Shown here in pieces: positions 1-9,396 of a stretch of 64,000 nucleotides of DNA. This DNA is from Cellulomonas xiejunii. GTDB lineage: Bacteria > Actinomycetota > Actinomycetes > Actinomycetales > Cellulomonadaceae. The notes below the pieces were generated by a model. The model was not told the origin of the DNA and ran no database searches. It worked only from the letters and a program-made list of their open reading frames with translations. How positions within the stretch are numbered: position 1 is the first letter of the stretch; the number at the start of each line of letters is the position of its first letter. Both the position numbers and the translations under genes were made by a program. The stretch lies in contig NZ_CP101987.1 of NCBI RefSeq assembly GCF_024508315.1, forward strand, positions 1,674,001 through 1,738,000. The letters are read 5' to 3'.

Positions 1-2
1 GC

Positions 3-1448
3 GAGCTGGGTCGCCTCGTGGTGACGAACCACCCGGACGACGCGGCGCTCGTCGAGGAGCGGCTCAGCGACGGGCGCGGCCTGCTGTCCGGCGGCGGGAC
101 GGCCGTGGCCACCATGTTCTCCGGCGACGCGTCGTCGGCGTTCCTCGTGATGAGCCGTGGGCGCCGGCACGGGTTCGGCCCGGGTGCGGGCTACCTGCGC
201 GTCTTCGCGCGGCCGTTCGTGCTCGCCCGTGCGGTGGTCCTCACGGTCGGCGAGGTCGTCAAGGAGCTCTACCAGGCACGTCGTCAGGCGGTCCACGACG
301 TGCGCCCGCGGGTGCCGCGGGGCGGGTGGTACGTCGTCCTGCGCGCCGCGACCAACGTGCTCCTGCGCGACCTCGCCACGTCGCTCGTGGCCGACGCGCT
401 CGTGCGCGGCGACCCGACGGTGTTCGTCGACCTCGTCGACTACGACGAGGTCGCGCACCACGCCGGGCCGACGCGGCCCGAGTCGTTGCGCTCGCTCGAG
501 GGTCTCGACCAGGTGCTGCGCATCCTGGAGGAGGTCGCGAGGGTCGCACCGCGGGCCTACGACCTCGTCGTGCTCTCGGACCACGGGCAGACGCTCGGCG
601 CCACGTTCGAGCAGGTCGAGGGGCGCTCGCTGCTCGACACCGTGCGGGCGCTCATGGCGGACCCCGACGCCGACGGCCTGCAGAGCGTGGACGGTGAGCA
701 GTGGGGTCCGGTCAACGCGCTGCTGATCGGTGTCCTGGGCCGCCCCGGGGACCGTGTCGTGCTCGGCCCCGACGCGGGCGCCGACCGGCGGCGCGGACGG
801 TCGCGCCGCGAGGAGGGCGTCCCACGGGTCCGCGAGCACGGTCGAACGCACCCGGCGGCCGGCGACGCGCCGGACGTCGTGGTCGTGGGCTCGGGGAACC
901 TGGGGCTGGTGTGGTTCCCCGACGCGCCGGGCAGGATGCTCCTGGAGGACCTCCAGGAGCGGTGGCCCGGGCTCGTGCCGGGTCTCGCCGCGCGACCCGC
1001 CGTGGGCGTCGTGGTCGTGGACTCCCGTGCGCGCGGGCTCGTCGCGGTCGGGGCGCGCGGCTTGCGGCTCCTGGAGGCCGACGGCGACGTCGTGGAGGGG
1101 GAGGACCCGCTCGGGCCGTACCCGGCGCGGGCACGCGCCGACCTGCGGCGTGCGGCGCGGCTGGCCGACACGGGCGACCTGCTGCTCGTCTCCGCCGTCG
1201 GCCCGCGGGACGACGTGCACGCGTTCGAGGGGCAGGTCGGCTCGCACGGTGGCCTGGGTGGGGCGCAGAACCTCGCGTTCCTGCTGCACCCCGCGGACCT
1301 CGTCCTCGACGACGCGCGGTGCGAGGAGGTCGACGGGCGCCGGATGCTGGTCGGGGCGGACGCCGTGCACGCGCAGCTCGTGGCGTGGCTCGTCGAGCGC
1401 GGTGTGCGTCCGGCAGCGGTCCCGGCGCAGGTGTGGGAGGACGTGTGA
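3..1448 (+). CDS. Alkaline-phosphatase-superfamily phosphodiesterase, 3' part
   Basis: The reading frame is already open at the left edge (first full codon at base 3), so the N-terminus lies outside the window. About 480 C-terminal residues are visible. The segment D-L-V-D-Y-D-E-V-A-H-H-A-G-P, followed about 45 residues later by SDHGQ and much later by SHGGLGG, matches the metal-binding motifs of type I phosphodiesterase / alkaline phosphatase superfamily enzymes. Actinobacterial relatives often carry an N-terminal holin-like membrane region, which would be upstream of the window. The substrate is unknown. The stop overlaps the start of the next gene by 4 bases (GTGA), so the two are probably cotranscribed. 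Confidence 0.75.
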   Translation, partial: ELGRLVVTNHPDDAALVEERLSDGRGLLSGGGTAVATMFSGDASSAFLVMSRGRRHGFGPGAGYLRVFARPFVLARAVVLTVGEVVKELYQARRQAVHDVRPRVPRGGWYVVLRAATNVLLRDLATSLVADALVRGDPTVFVDLVDYDEVAHHAGPTRPESLRSLEGLDQVLRILEEVARVAPRAYDLVVLSDHGQTLGATFEQVEGRSLLDTVRALMADPDADGLQSVDGEQWGPVNALLIGVLGRPGDRVVLGPDAGADRRRGRSRREEGVPRVREHGRTHPAAGDAPDVVVVGSGNLGLVWFPDAPGRMLLEDLQERWPGLVPGLAARPAVGVVVVDSRARGLVAVGARGLRLLEADGDVVEGEDPLGPYPARARADLRRAARLADTGDLLLVSAVGPRDDVHAFEGQVGSHGGLGGAQNLAFLLHPADLVLDDARCEEVDGRRMLVGADAVHAQLVAWLVERGVRPAAVPAQVWEDV

Positions 1449-2245
1449 GCGTGCGGGTGTGCTGGCTCGGGCACGCGACGGTCGTGCTCGACGTCGGTGG
1501 CGTGCGGCTGGTGACCGATCCGCTGCTGCGGCGGCACGCAGGCCTGCTGCGTCGACGCGGCGGGGTGGCGCCGCGCACATCGGACTGGCGTGGCGCGGAC
1601 GCGGCGCTCGTGTCGCACCTGCACCACGACCACGCCGAGCTCGGGTCGCTGCGGATGCTCGGCCCGGTCCCCGTGCTCGCCGCGCCGTCGAGCGCGCACT
1701 GGCTCACCGAGCGCGGGCTGCGCGGCGTGGGCGTCGCGCCGGGGGAGTGGCGCACGGTCACCGGCGCGACGGGCGGGACGGCCCGGGTGCGCACGGTGCC
1801 GGCGGAGCACGGTCACCGTCCGATGCCGCACCGGCCCAATGCCGCGACGGGGTTCGTCGTGCAGGGGGGCGGCCTGACCGTGTGGTTCGCGGGTGACACG
1901 GGCCCGTTCCCCGGCCTCGTCCGCGTGCCGGAGCTCGCCGGTGCGCCCGTCGACCTGGCGCTGGTGCCGGTCGGGGGGTGGGGTCCGCGGCTCTCCGGCG
2001 GGCACCTGGACCCGGTGGAGGCCGCACGCGTGTGCGCGCTGGTCAGGGCGCGCGTCGCGGTGCCCGTGCACTGGGGGACGCTGCACGCGCCGGCGTCGCG
2101 GCGCCTGCCGGCCGGGTGGATGGACCGGGGCGGCCCGGCCTTCGAGGCGGCCGTGCACCGCCTCGCGCCGGAGGTGCGACCGTGCGTGCTGCGCCCGGGT
2201 GAGGCGGTCGTCGTCGCGGCGACCGGCGAGGTGGACGGCGAGTGA
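1445..2245 (+). CDS. MBL-fold metallo-hydrolase (UlaG/RomA-like)
   Basis: The protein has 266 residues and starts at a GTG that overlaps the upstream TGA. It opens with V-C-W-L-G-H-A-T-V-V-L, typical of the UlaG/RomA/YycJ branch of metallo-beta-lactamase-fold hydrolases. Zinc ligands are visible in HLHHDH, in GDTG and in HWGTLH near the C-terminus. It is likely a cytoplasmic metal-dependent hydrolase. Relatives act on phosphodiesters, lactones or N-acyl phospholipids, and the substrate cannot be told from sequence. Coupling to the phosphodiesterase gene upstream suggests a shared, uncharacterised role. Confidence 0.8.
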   Translation: MSVRVCWLGHATVVLDVGGVRLVTDPLLRRHAGLLRRRGGVAPRTSDWRGADAALVSHLHHDHAELGSLRMLGPVPVLAAPSSAHWLTERGLRGVGVAPGEWRTVTGATGGTARVRTVPAEHGHRPMPHRPNAATGFVVQGGGLTVWFAGDTGPFPGLVRVPELAGAPVDLALVPVGGWGPRLSGGHLDPVEAARVCALVRARVAVPVHWGTLHAPASRRLPAGWMDRGGPAFEAAVHRLAPEVRPCVLRPGEAVVVAATGEVDGE

Positions 2246-2271
2246 CGACACGCGCGTGTCGTGGTGCGTGA

Positions 2272-2287
2272 TCGAACACGTGTTCGG
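2272..2287 (+). promoter_or_regulatory. LexA operator (SOS box) of recA
   Basis: TCGAACACGTGTTCGG matches the actinobacterial/Gram-positive SOS box TCGAAC-N4-GTTCGA at 11 of 12 fixed positions. It lies about 180 bases before recA and directly upstream of TACCGT (2289-2294), a possible -10 element, so bound LexA would block that promoter. Confidence 0.85.
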
Positions 2288-2377
2288 GTACCGTGGTCCA
2301 CGGTGACACGGGTCGAACCGACCACAGCCCCGTCCGGCGACGAGCCGGTCCACGGGTCCGTGCGAGGTCCGGTCGCG

Positions 2378-2400
2378 ATGTCGGTGGTCGGGCATAGCGT
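2378..2400 (+). promoter_or_regulatory. RecA-NDp / PafBC-type promoter of recA
   Basis: ATGTCGGTG (2378-2386), then exactly 8 bases, then TAGCGT (2395-2400). This fits the mycobacterial LexA-independent DNA-damage promoter TTGTCRGTG-N8-TANNNT, which is activated by PafBC, with one mismatch at the first base. It lies 65 bases before the recA start and downstream of the SOS box, so recA appears to have two damage-inducible promoters. Confidence 0.75.
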
Positions 2401-2464
2401 CACCGCGACAAGACCAGCCCCAGCAGGCGCAGCACGACGCTGCACAAGACGACGAGGTGGACCC

Positions 2465-3505
2465 ATGGCCGCTGCTCCGGACCGCTCCAAGGCCCTCGAG
2501 GCCGCACTCAGCCAGATCGACCGCCAGTTCGGCAAGGGGTCGGTCATGCGTCTCGGCGACGAGGGTCGCGCCCCCGTCGAGGTGATCCCGACCGGCTCCA
2601 TCGCCCTCGACGTCGCGCTCGGCATCGGCGGGCTGCCGCGCGGCCGCGTCGTCGAGCTGTACGGGCCCGAGTCCTCCGGCAAGTCGACCCTCGCGCTGCA
2701 CGTCGTCGCCAACGCACAGAAGGCCGGCGGCATCGCGGCGTTCATCGACGCCGAGCACGCGCTCGACCCCGAGTACGCCAAGAAGCTGGGGGTCGACACC
2801 GACGCCCTGCTCGTGTCGCAGCCGGACAACGGCGAGCAGGCGCTCGAGATCATGGACACGCTGATCCGCTCGGGTGCGATCGACGTCATCGTCATCGACT
2901 CGGTGGCGGCCCTCGTGCCCAAGGCGGAGATCGAGGGTGAGATGGGCGACTCGCACGTCGGTCTGCAGGCCCGGCTCATGTCGCAGGCGCTGCGCAAGAT
3001 CACGGGCGCGCTCAACGCGTCGGGCACCACGGCGATCTTCATCAACCAGCTGCGCGAGAAGATCGGCGTGTTCTTCGGCAGTCCCGAGACCACGACGGGT
3101 GGCAAGGCGCTGAAGTTCTACGCCTCCATCCGCATGGACATCCGCCGCATCGAGACCCTCAAGGAGGGCACCGAGGCGGTCGGCAACCGCACGCGCGTCA
3201 AGGTCGTGAAGAACAAGATGGCCCCGCCCTTCAAGCAGGCCGAGTTCGACATCCTGTACGGCGTGGGCATCTCCCGCGAGGGGTCGCTCATCGACATGGG
3301 CGTGGAGCACGGCTTCGTCCGCAAGTCGGGTGCGTGGTTCACGTACGAGGGGGACCAGCTGGGCCAGGGCAAGGAGAACGCCCGCAAGTTCCTGCGGGAC
3401 AACCCCGACCTCGCGAACGAGCTCGACAAGAAGATCCTCGAGAAGCTCGGCATCGGCGCGAAGGTCGACGCACCTGCCGACGCCCCGGTCGCGGTCGACT
3501 TCTGA
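2465..3505 (+). CDS. recA: Recombinase RecA
   Basis: RecA has 346 residues, the usual length. It is the DNA-dependent ATPase that forms filaments on single-stranded DNA, drives homologous recombination and triggers LexA self-cleavage. The Walker A motif GPESSGKST begins at residue 67, the conserved [22 protein letters not shown] region is present, and there is no intein, unlike in Mycobacterium tuberculosis. The ATG at 2465 follows a GAGGTGG ribosome site. recX follows after 5 bases, as in most actinobacteria. Both a LexA box and a PafBC-type promoter lie upstream. Confidence 0.99.
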   Translation: MAAAPDRSKALEAALSQIDRQFGKGSVMRLGDEGRAPVEVIPTGSIALDVALGIGGLPRGRVVELYGPESSGKSTLALHVVANAQKAGGIAAFIDAEHALDPEYAKKLGVDTDALLVSQPDNGEQALEIMDTLIRSGAIDVIVIDSVAALVPKAEIEGEMGDSHVGLQARLMSQALRKITGALNASGTTAIFINQLREKIGVFFGSPETTTGGKALKFYASIRMDIRRIETLKEGTEAVGNRTRVKVVKNKMAPPFKQAEFDILYGVGISREGSLIDMGVEHGFVRKSGAWFTYEGDQLGQGKENARKFLRDNPDLANELDKKILEKLGIGAKVDAPADAPVAVDF

Positions 3506-3510
3506 CAGGC

Positions 3511-4104
3511 ATGGCAGACCGTACCGGCCGGCCCGCGGCACGTCGCCGCGGGCGGTCGGCCGCGGAGCCGCCGGACAGTGGCTCCGCGGCGCATGACGCC
3601 GAGCCCGATCCCGAGTCGGTGGCCCGGGCGATCGTCCTGCGCCGCCTGGCGGCCGCAGCGCAGTCGCGCGGGCAGCTGGCGGACGCGCTCGCCCGTCGCG
3701 ACGTCCCCGCGGACGTCGCGACGCGCGTGCTCGACCGGTTCACCGAGGTCGGGCTCATCGACGACCAGGAGTACGCGCGGATGTTCGTCCGGTCGCGGCA
3801 TGCCGAGCGGGGTCTGTCGCGACGAGCACTGGGCGTCGAGCTGCGACGCAAGGGGATCGACGACGAGACGGCAGCCGTCGCACTCGAGGACGTCGACGAC
3901 GCGGACGAGGAGCAAGCGGCGCGTGAGCTGGTCCGCCGCCGGCTGCGCACCACCGCCGGGCTCGAGACGCCGGTGCGGGTCCGGCGCATCTACGGTGCGC
4001 TGGGCCGCAAGGGCTACTCTGCCGGCCTCGTCGCGCGCATCGTCCGTGAGGAGCTGGCCACCGAGGGGGCCGACGACGAGTCGCTGGGCGAGCTCGAGGC
4101 CTGA
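3511..4104 (+). CDS. recX: Regulatory protein RecX
   Basis: RecX has 197 residues, is mostly helical and modulates RecA by capping or disassembling its filaments. Family motifs are visible: LRRLAAAAQSRGQLADAL at the front, then IDDQEYARMFVRSR, RRALGVELRRKGI and GRKGYSAGLVARIV, which correspond to the three-helix repeats. About 30 N-terminal residues are basic and disordered, as is common in actinobacterial RecX. The ATG at 3511 lies 5 bases after the recA stop, so it is cotranscribed with recA and shares its damage control. There is no sign of truncation. Confidence 0.95.
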   Translation: MADRTGRPAARRRGRSAAEPPDSGSAAHDAEPDPESVARAIVLRRLAAAAQSRGQLADALARRDVPADVATRVLDRFTEVGLIDDQEYARMFVRSRHAERGLSRRALGVELRRKGIDDETAAVALEDVDDADEEQAARELVRRRLRTTAGLETPVRVRRIYGALGRKGYSAGLVARIVREELATEGADDESLGELEA

Positions 4105-4338
4105 CGGTCAGGCGGAGGTCGGGCGGCAGGTCAGGCCTCGCTGCGGGACCGGGCTGTAACGGCATCTCGGAGATCGGGCAGCAGGCGCCGGTCGATCGCC
4201 GGCGACCGCGCGCGACATATCGATGGGGCTTGCGACGTCGGCGGGCGGTCGGCCGGGCGCGGCGAGGCCGTTCCACCCCGCCGACCGGTGACAATGGTGA
4301 TGTGGCGTCCGCCCAGGGCGTCCCCGTCAGGAGGTCCT

Positions 4339-5871
4339 GTGGAACCGGGTCCGATCGCCACCGTCGTGGGACTGCTCGGTGCGTGCCTCGTCGCACTCAT
4401 CCTGGTGCTCACCGCCCGCCGCGAGGCCGACCAGCACCGCCGCGGCGCCACCGAGGACGTCGCGCGGATCCGTGACGACGCGCGGGCGATGCTCGCCGAC
4501 GCCGAGAGGCGCGAGCGACGGGTCGCGGACCGTGAGCGCGAGCTCGCGAGCGAACGCGCCGAGCTGGCCGACCTCCAGCGGAGGACCCGCAGCGAGGCGG
4601 AGACCCTCGCCGAGCTGCGGCGTGCAGCCTCCCGCGAGCTCGACAAGGCCGAACGCGCTGCGGCCCGGACGCTGGCCGACGCCGAACGCGCCGCGAACGA
4701 GCGGCTCGCCGACGCGCGCGACCAGGCGCGCGCCGAGCTGGAGTCGGTCAGCGGCCTGACGCACGACGAGGCCCTGGCTGAGCTCACCCGACGCATCACG
4801 GACCAGGCGGTCGCCGCAGCGGCCGCCCAGGTGCGGCGAGCCGAGGCCCAGGCGCGGCGGACCGCCGAGGCGCGGGCGCGGCGCATCGTCGCGACCGCTG
4901 TGCAGCGCGTGGCCGTGGCCACCAGCGCGCAGCCCGTCGTGTCGATCCTGCCGCTGTCCTCGGACGAGATGAAGGGCCGCATCATCGGCAAGGAGGGGCG
5001 CAACATCCGCCACTTCGAGGCGCTCACGGGAGTCAACGTCCTGGTGGACGAGACCCCTGACACGGTGGTGCTGTCCTGCTTCGACCCCGAGCGCCGAGAG
5101 GTTGCCCAGGTCGCCCTCGAGGCGCTCATGGCAGACGGGCGCATCCACCCGCAGCGCATCGAGGCCGCCTACGCCGAGGCACTGGCAGGGGCGGAGGACC
5201 GCCACGACGCCGCAGGGCACGACGCCACCGAGCGGGCAGGGATCGACGGGCTGCACGCCGAGCTCGTCCGCACGATCGGCCGGCTCCGGCTGCGGTCCTC
5301 CTACGGGCAGAACGTGCTCGAGCACCTCGTCGAGAGCGCGCAGATCGCGGCCGGCATCGCTGCCGAGATCGGTGCGGACGTCGCGGTCGCGCGTCGCGGG
5401 GCGTTCCTGCACGACGTGGGCAAGGCGCTCACCGGCGAGGTGCCCGGGACGCACGCCGCGGTCGGTGCCGACCTGGCACGTCGGCTGGGTGAGTCCGACG
5501 CCGTCGTGAACGCGATCGCTGCGCACCACGACGAGGTTCCGGCAACGACTGTCGAGGCGGTCATCGTGCAGGCGGCCGACGCGATCTCGGCGGCGCGTCC
5601 CGGTGCGCGACGTCAGGAGATCGACCAGTACGTCGAGCGCATGGGCGAGCTCGAGGCGCTCGTCGCCCGGCACGACGGCGTCCGGCGGGCGCTCGCGATG
5701 GCGGCCGGCCGCGAGGTCCGCGTCGTCGTCGAGCCCGACGAGGTCGACGACCGTGCGCTGCCGCAGCTCGCGTCGTCGATCGCCAAGCACATCGAGGCCG
5801 ACCTGACGTACCCGGGGGAGATCCGCGTGACGGTCGTCCGGGAGCTGCGGGCGAGCGCGACCGCGGGCTGA
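4339..5871 (+). CDS. rny: Ribonuclease Y
   Basis: RNase Y is a membrane-anchored endoribonuclease that starts mRNA decay. The 510-residue protein has an N-terminal membrane helix (about residues 6-23), a long charged coiled coil (about 30-190), a KH RNA-binding domain with the GRIIGKEGRNIRHFE signature (about 210-260) and an HD domain with the HDVGK metal site (about residue 358). I chose the GTG at 4339 because AGGAGGT (4329-4335) sits just before it. The same frame is open back to 4288, but that extension has no ribosome site and looks unlike the family. In other actinobacteria rny also lies just downstream of recA-recX. Confidence 0.95.
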   Translation: MEPGPIATVVGLLGACLVALILVLTARREADQHRRGATEDVARIRDDARAMLADAERRERRVADRERELASERAELADLQRRTRSEAETLAELRRAASRELDKAERAAARTLADAERAANERLADARDQARAELESVSGLTHDEALAELTRRITDQAVAAAAAQVRRAEAQARRTAEARARRIVATAVQRVAVATSAQPVVSILPLSSDEMKGRIIGKEGRNIRHFEALTGVNVLVDETPDTVVLSCFDPERREVAQVALEALMADGRIHPQRIEAAYAEALAGAEDRHDAAGHDATERAGIDGLHAELVRTIGRLRLRSSYGQNVLEHLVESAQIAAGIAAEIGADVAVARRGAFLHDVGKALTGEVPGTHAAVGADLARRLGESDAVVNAIAAHHDEVPATTVEAVIVQAADAISAARPGARRQEIDQYVERMGELEALVARHDGVRRALAMAAGREVRVVVEPDEVDDRALPQLASSIAKHIEADLTYPGEIRVTVVRELRASATAG

Positions 5872-5884
5872 GGCGCGGCGACCG

Positions 5885-5917
5885 GGCCGCCCGGTCTACC
5901 GGTCCGCCCGGGCGGCC
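5885..5917. terminator. Bidirectional hairpin between rny and gluD
   Basis: GGCCGCCCGG (5885-5894) pairs perfectly with CCGGGCGGCC (5908-5917) across a 13-base loop. It sits where the convergent rny and gluD genes end and overlaps the gluD stop. There is no U-tract, as is common for GC-rich actinobacterial terminators. Confidence 0.55.
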
Positions 5918-6765
5918 ACGACGAGCGGAGGAGCCTCCGCCTTCGCGGCACCCGCGGTGTGCCGTCCCACCTGCGAGGCGAGCCGCTGGGCGAACGACGT
6001 CAGCGCGTAGTTGATGACGATGAACACGAGTGCGGCGACAAGCAGGGACTGCAGGATGTTGCCGTTCCCCGACCCGAAGCGTCGGGAGGCGTCCAGCAGC
6101 TCCGGGTACGTGATGATCGCCCCGAGGGCCGTGTCCTTGAGGATCACGACCAGCTGTGAGGCGAGCGCCGGGAGCATCGCGATCAGCGCCTGCGGCACCT
6201 CGACGAGGCGCAGCGACTGCGCCGGACGCAGGCCCACCGCCAGTGCTGCCTCTCGCTGCCCGCGGGGCAGGTTGTGGACCCCGGACCGCACGAGCTCGGC
6301 GAACACCGACCCGTTGTACAGCGTCAGCGCCAGCACCACCGCGAGCAACGGCACGTCCCGGGGCTCGACGACACGGAGCTGGGAGATGCCCTGGTAGAAG
6401 AAGATCATCATGAGGAGCACGGGCACGGCCCGGAAGAACTCCACGACGGTGCCCGACAGCCAGCGCACGACTCGGGAGCCCGACAGCCTCCCGAGCCCGA
6501 AGACGAGTCCGAACACCGCTGACGCCACGATCGCCAGACCGGCCGCTCGCAGCGTGTCGCGCAGGCCCGGCAGGAGGTAGTCGACCCACGTGCTGCTGGC
6601 CAGGAACGGCTGCCAGAGGTCTGCCGCGAGCTGGCCCTTGCGATCCAGGAGCACGAGCGCCCAGGCGCCGAGCGCGGCCACCGCGAGCACGGCGAGCACG
6701 TTGACCACGGCCATCCGCCGCCGCGTGCGCGGGCCGGGGACGTCGAAGAGGACGAGCTCGCTCAT
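5896..6765 (-). CDS. gluD: Glutamate-type amino-acid ABC permease GluD
   Basis: This 289-residue membrane permease belongs to the polar amino-acid uptake (PAAT) family. It has an extra N-terminal helix, about five to six membrane segments, and the coupling-loop motif E-L-V-R-S-G-V-H-N-L-P-R-G-Q-R-E-A-A-L-A-V-G that contacts the ATPase. It matches Corynebacterium GluD in size and gene order. With GluC it forms the transmembrane channel of the importer. Its ATG at 6765 overlaps the gluC stop by 4 bases (ATGA), so the two subunits are translationally coupled. Substrate assignment (glutamate/aspartate/glutamine) is by homology only. Confidence 0.88.
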   Translation of the reverse strand: MSELVLFDVPGPRTRRRMAVVNVLAVLAVAALGAWALVLLDRKGQLAADLWQPFLASSTWVDYLLPGLRDTLRAAGLAIVASAVFGLVFGLGRLSGSRVVRWLSGTVVEFFRAVPVLLMMIFFYQGISQLRVVEPRDVPLLAVVLALTLYNGSVFAELVRSGVHNLPRGQREAALAVGLRPAQSLRLVEVPQALIAMLPALASQLVVILKDTALGAIITYPELLDASRRFGSGNGNILQSLLVAALVFIVINYALTSFAQRLASQVGRHTAGAAKAEAPPLVVAARADR

Positions 6766-7451
6766 CGGGCCACCGCCAGGCGTCGGGACAGCGAGGTCGT
6801 CGCGAGGCCCACGGGAACGACGATGATGACGTAACCGACCGCGAAGGTCAGGAAGATCGCGAAGATGACGTCCGGTCGGAACTCGATCATCGTCCGCATG
6901 AGTCCTGACGTCTCGGCCACCGACCCGGCGGCGGCGACGGTGGAGTTCTTGATGAGCGCGATCAGCACGTTGCCCAGCGGCGCGACCGCACCGCGGAACG
7001 CCTGGGGGAGGATGACGAGACGCGCTGCCGACCAGAAGCCCAGCCCGATGGCTCGGGCCGCCTCGGCCTGGCCCACCGGGACGGTGTTGACGCCGGACCG
7101 CAGCGCCTCGCACACGAAGGCGGCGTGGTAGACGGCCAGGCCGAGCACCGCCAGCCGGAAGAAGTTCGTCTGGAAGTCGCTCGAGAGCGTCAGCCCGAGC
7201 TGTCCCCACAGGCCGAGCACGCAGAACACGATGATGATCGTCAGCGGTGTGTTCCGCAGCAGCGTCACGTACGTGGCCCCCGCCCAGCGCAGGCTCGGGA
7301 CCGGCGAGATCCGCATGACGGCCAGAACCGTGCCGATCACCAGGGCGATGACCGCGGCATACAGGGACAGCTGGATGTTCACCCAGAAGGCGGCGAGAAC
7401 GTCGTACTCGTCGAACAGGGACAGGAACTTCTCGAGGTACCCCTCGTCCAC
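6762..7451 (-). CDS. gluC: Glutamate-type amino-acid ABC permease GluC
   Basis: The second permease subunit has 229 residues with about five membrane helices. The PAAT/HisM motif appears as RNTPLTIII early on, and the EAA loop as EALRSGVNTVPVGQAEAARAIG. It pairs with GluD to form the channel. The GTG at 7451 is preceded by a strong hairpin (7487-7525) separating it from gluB, so expression relative to the abundant binding protein may be tuned there. Order on the minus strand is gluA, gluB, gluC, gluD, as in Corynebacterium glutamicum. Confidence 0.88.
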   Translation of the reverse strand: MDEGYLEKFLSLFDEYDVLAAFWVNIQLSLYAAVIALVIGTVLAVMRISPVPSLRWAGATYVTLLRNTPLTIIIVFCVLGLWGQLGLTLSSDFQTNFFRLAVLGLAVYHAAFVCEALRSGVNTVPVGQAEAARAIGLGFWSAARLVILPQAFRGAVAPLGNVLIALIKNSTVAAAGSVAETSGLMRTMIEFRPDVIFAIFLTFAVGYVIIVVPVGLATTSLSRRLAVAR

Positions 7452-7486
7452 CCGGGCCTCCCGAGGGTGCGGTGCGGTGGGTGCGC

Positions 7487-7525
7487 CCCGGGGCCGTCCC
7501 GCCGTGGGCGGGACCGGCCCCGGGG
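7487..7525 (-). terminator. Intra-operon hairpin between gluB and gluC
   Basis: CCGGGGCCGTCCCGCC pairs with GGCGGGACCGGCCCCGG across a 3-base loop, with one bulged base. It sits in the only real gap of the gluABCD operon. Such hairpins after a binding-protein gene usually act as partial terminators or 3' stabilisers that give more binding protein than permease. The role here is inferred. Confidence 0.6.
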
Positions 7526-7543
7526 GCGGCGGTCAGGTGGCGG

Positions 7544-8410
7544 TCAGGCGCACGCGACGACGGTCGGCGGGTTCAGCTCGTCGTTCGGGACGTAGCCGGA
7601 CGCCCCGACGTTCTCGTCGAGGGCCTCCTGCCAGGAGCCGTCCTCGATCATCTCGGTGATGGCAGCGTTCACGTCCTCGCAGACCTCGCTGTCCTTGGGC
7701 AGCCCGACGCCGTAGTTCTCCTCGGAGAAGGGGTTGCCGACGACCTTGACCTTGCCCTCGTTGGCGGGGATGGCCGCGAGACCGGCGAGGATGATGTCGT
7801 CCGTCGTGACCGCGTCGACGGTGCCCGCCACCAGGGCGGTGACGCACTCGGCGTAGCCGGGCTGCTCGAGCAGGTTGGTGCCGGTCGCGTACTCGTCCTT
7901 GATGCGCTGCGCCGACGTGGAGCCGGTGACCGAGCACAGGTTCTTGCCCTCGAGGTCCTCGGGGCCGGAGATCGAGTCGTCGTCCGCGGCGACCAGCAGG
8001 TCCTGCCCGGCGACGAAGTACGGTCCGGCGAACCCGACGACCTCCTTGCGCTTGTCCGTGATCGAGTACGTCGCGAAGATCATGTCGACCTGGGCGTTCT
8101 GCAGCATCGTCTCGCGCTGCGCGGACGGCGCCTGGACCCACTCGATCTGGTCCGCGCCGTACCCCAGCTTCTCGGCGACGTACTTCGCGACCGCGACGTC
8201 GAATCCCGTGTAGTCGCTGCCGTCCTGGTAGCCCAGGCCGGGCTGGTCGAACTTGATGCCGACGCGCAGGGTTCCTTCGGCGCCGCCGTCGCTCGTCTCG
8301 GTGGCACCTGCGTCTGCGGTGTCGTCCGCCTCGTCGGCGCCGCCGGAGCAGGCTCCGAGCGTGAGTGCTGCCACCGCGGTGAGGGCGATCGCCAGTCGTC
8401 GTGCACGCAT
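7544..8410 (-). CDS. gluB: Glutamate-type ABC substrate-binding lipoprotein GluB
   Basis: The protein has 288 residues. A signal peptide ending in the lipobox L-G-A-C, with Cys at about residue 20, is followed by an acidic low-complexity spacer and a family 3 solute-binding domain (LRVGIKFDQPGLGY near the front, DYTGFDVAVAKYVAEKLG, and D-A-V-T-T-D-D-I-I in the hinge half). It is expected to be anchored outside the membrane and to deliver acidic or amide amino acids to GluCD. I chose the ATG at 8410, 7-8 bases after AAGGGA. An ATG at 8437 in frame would add nine residues before the basic signal region and is less likely. Confidence 0.9.
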   Translation of the reverse strand: MRARRLAIALTAVAALTLGACSGGADEADDTADAGATETSDGGAEGTLRVGIKFDQPGLGYQDGSDYTGFDVAVAKYVAEKLGYGADQIEWVQAPSAQRETMLQNAQVDMIFATYSITDKRKEVVGFAGPYFVAGQDLLVAADDDSISGPEDLEGKNLCSVTGSTSAQRIKDEYATGTNLLEQPGYAECVTALVAGTVDAVTTDDIILAGLAAIPANEGKVKVVGNPFSEENYGVGLPKDSEVCEDVNAAITEMIEDGSWQEALDENVGASGYVPNDELNPPTVVACA

Positions 8411-8457
8411 GAGCGCATCCCTTCGTTCGTCCGTCATCGGTCCGTCTGAGGTGCTGG

Positions 8458-9252
<795 letters not shown>

Positions 9253-9258
9253 TGGTCG

Positions 9259-9264
9259 AACCTA
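9259..9264 (-). promoter_or_regulatory. -10 element of gluABCD, leaderless start likely
   Basis: TAGGTT on the minus strand fits the actinobacterial -10 pattern TANNNT and ends 6 bases before the gluA ATG. Transcription would start at or within a base or two of the start codon. I see no clear -35. Confidence 0.5.
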
Positions 9265-9383
9265 CGGGTGCGACGTTGCCTGCGCCATGACTGCATGTCA
9301 CGGTCCAGTAACGGCCGGTTCGTGGGTAATCGCCCGTCGCCGCCGACGCGTGGGCGGCGTGCGGCCCGCAGGGTGCCGGGTCG

Positions 9384-9389
9384 TACCCT
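9384..9389 (+). promoter_or_regulatory. -10 element of miaB, leaderless start likely
   Basis: TACCCT fits TANNNT and lies 7 bases before the miaB ATG at 9397. No ribosome site is visible upstream of that ATG, which agrees with leaderless translation. Confidence 0.45.
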
Positions 9390-9396
9390 GGGGACG

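Noticed and set aside
557..3541. A 994-codon open frame on the minus strand across the MBL gene, recA and others
   Set aside because: It is antisense to well-conserved genes, shows Arg/Ala/His-rich composition typical of GC-rich shadow frames, and has no recognisable domain.
4288..4338. N-terminal extension of RNase Y from a GTG at 4288
   Set aside because: There is no ribosome site and the extra residues precede the membrane anchor. GTG 4339 follows AGGAGGT directly.
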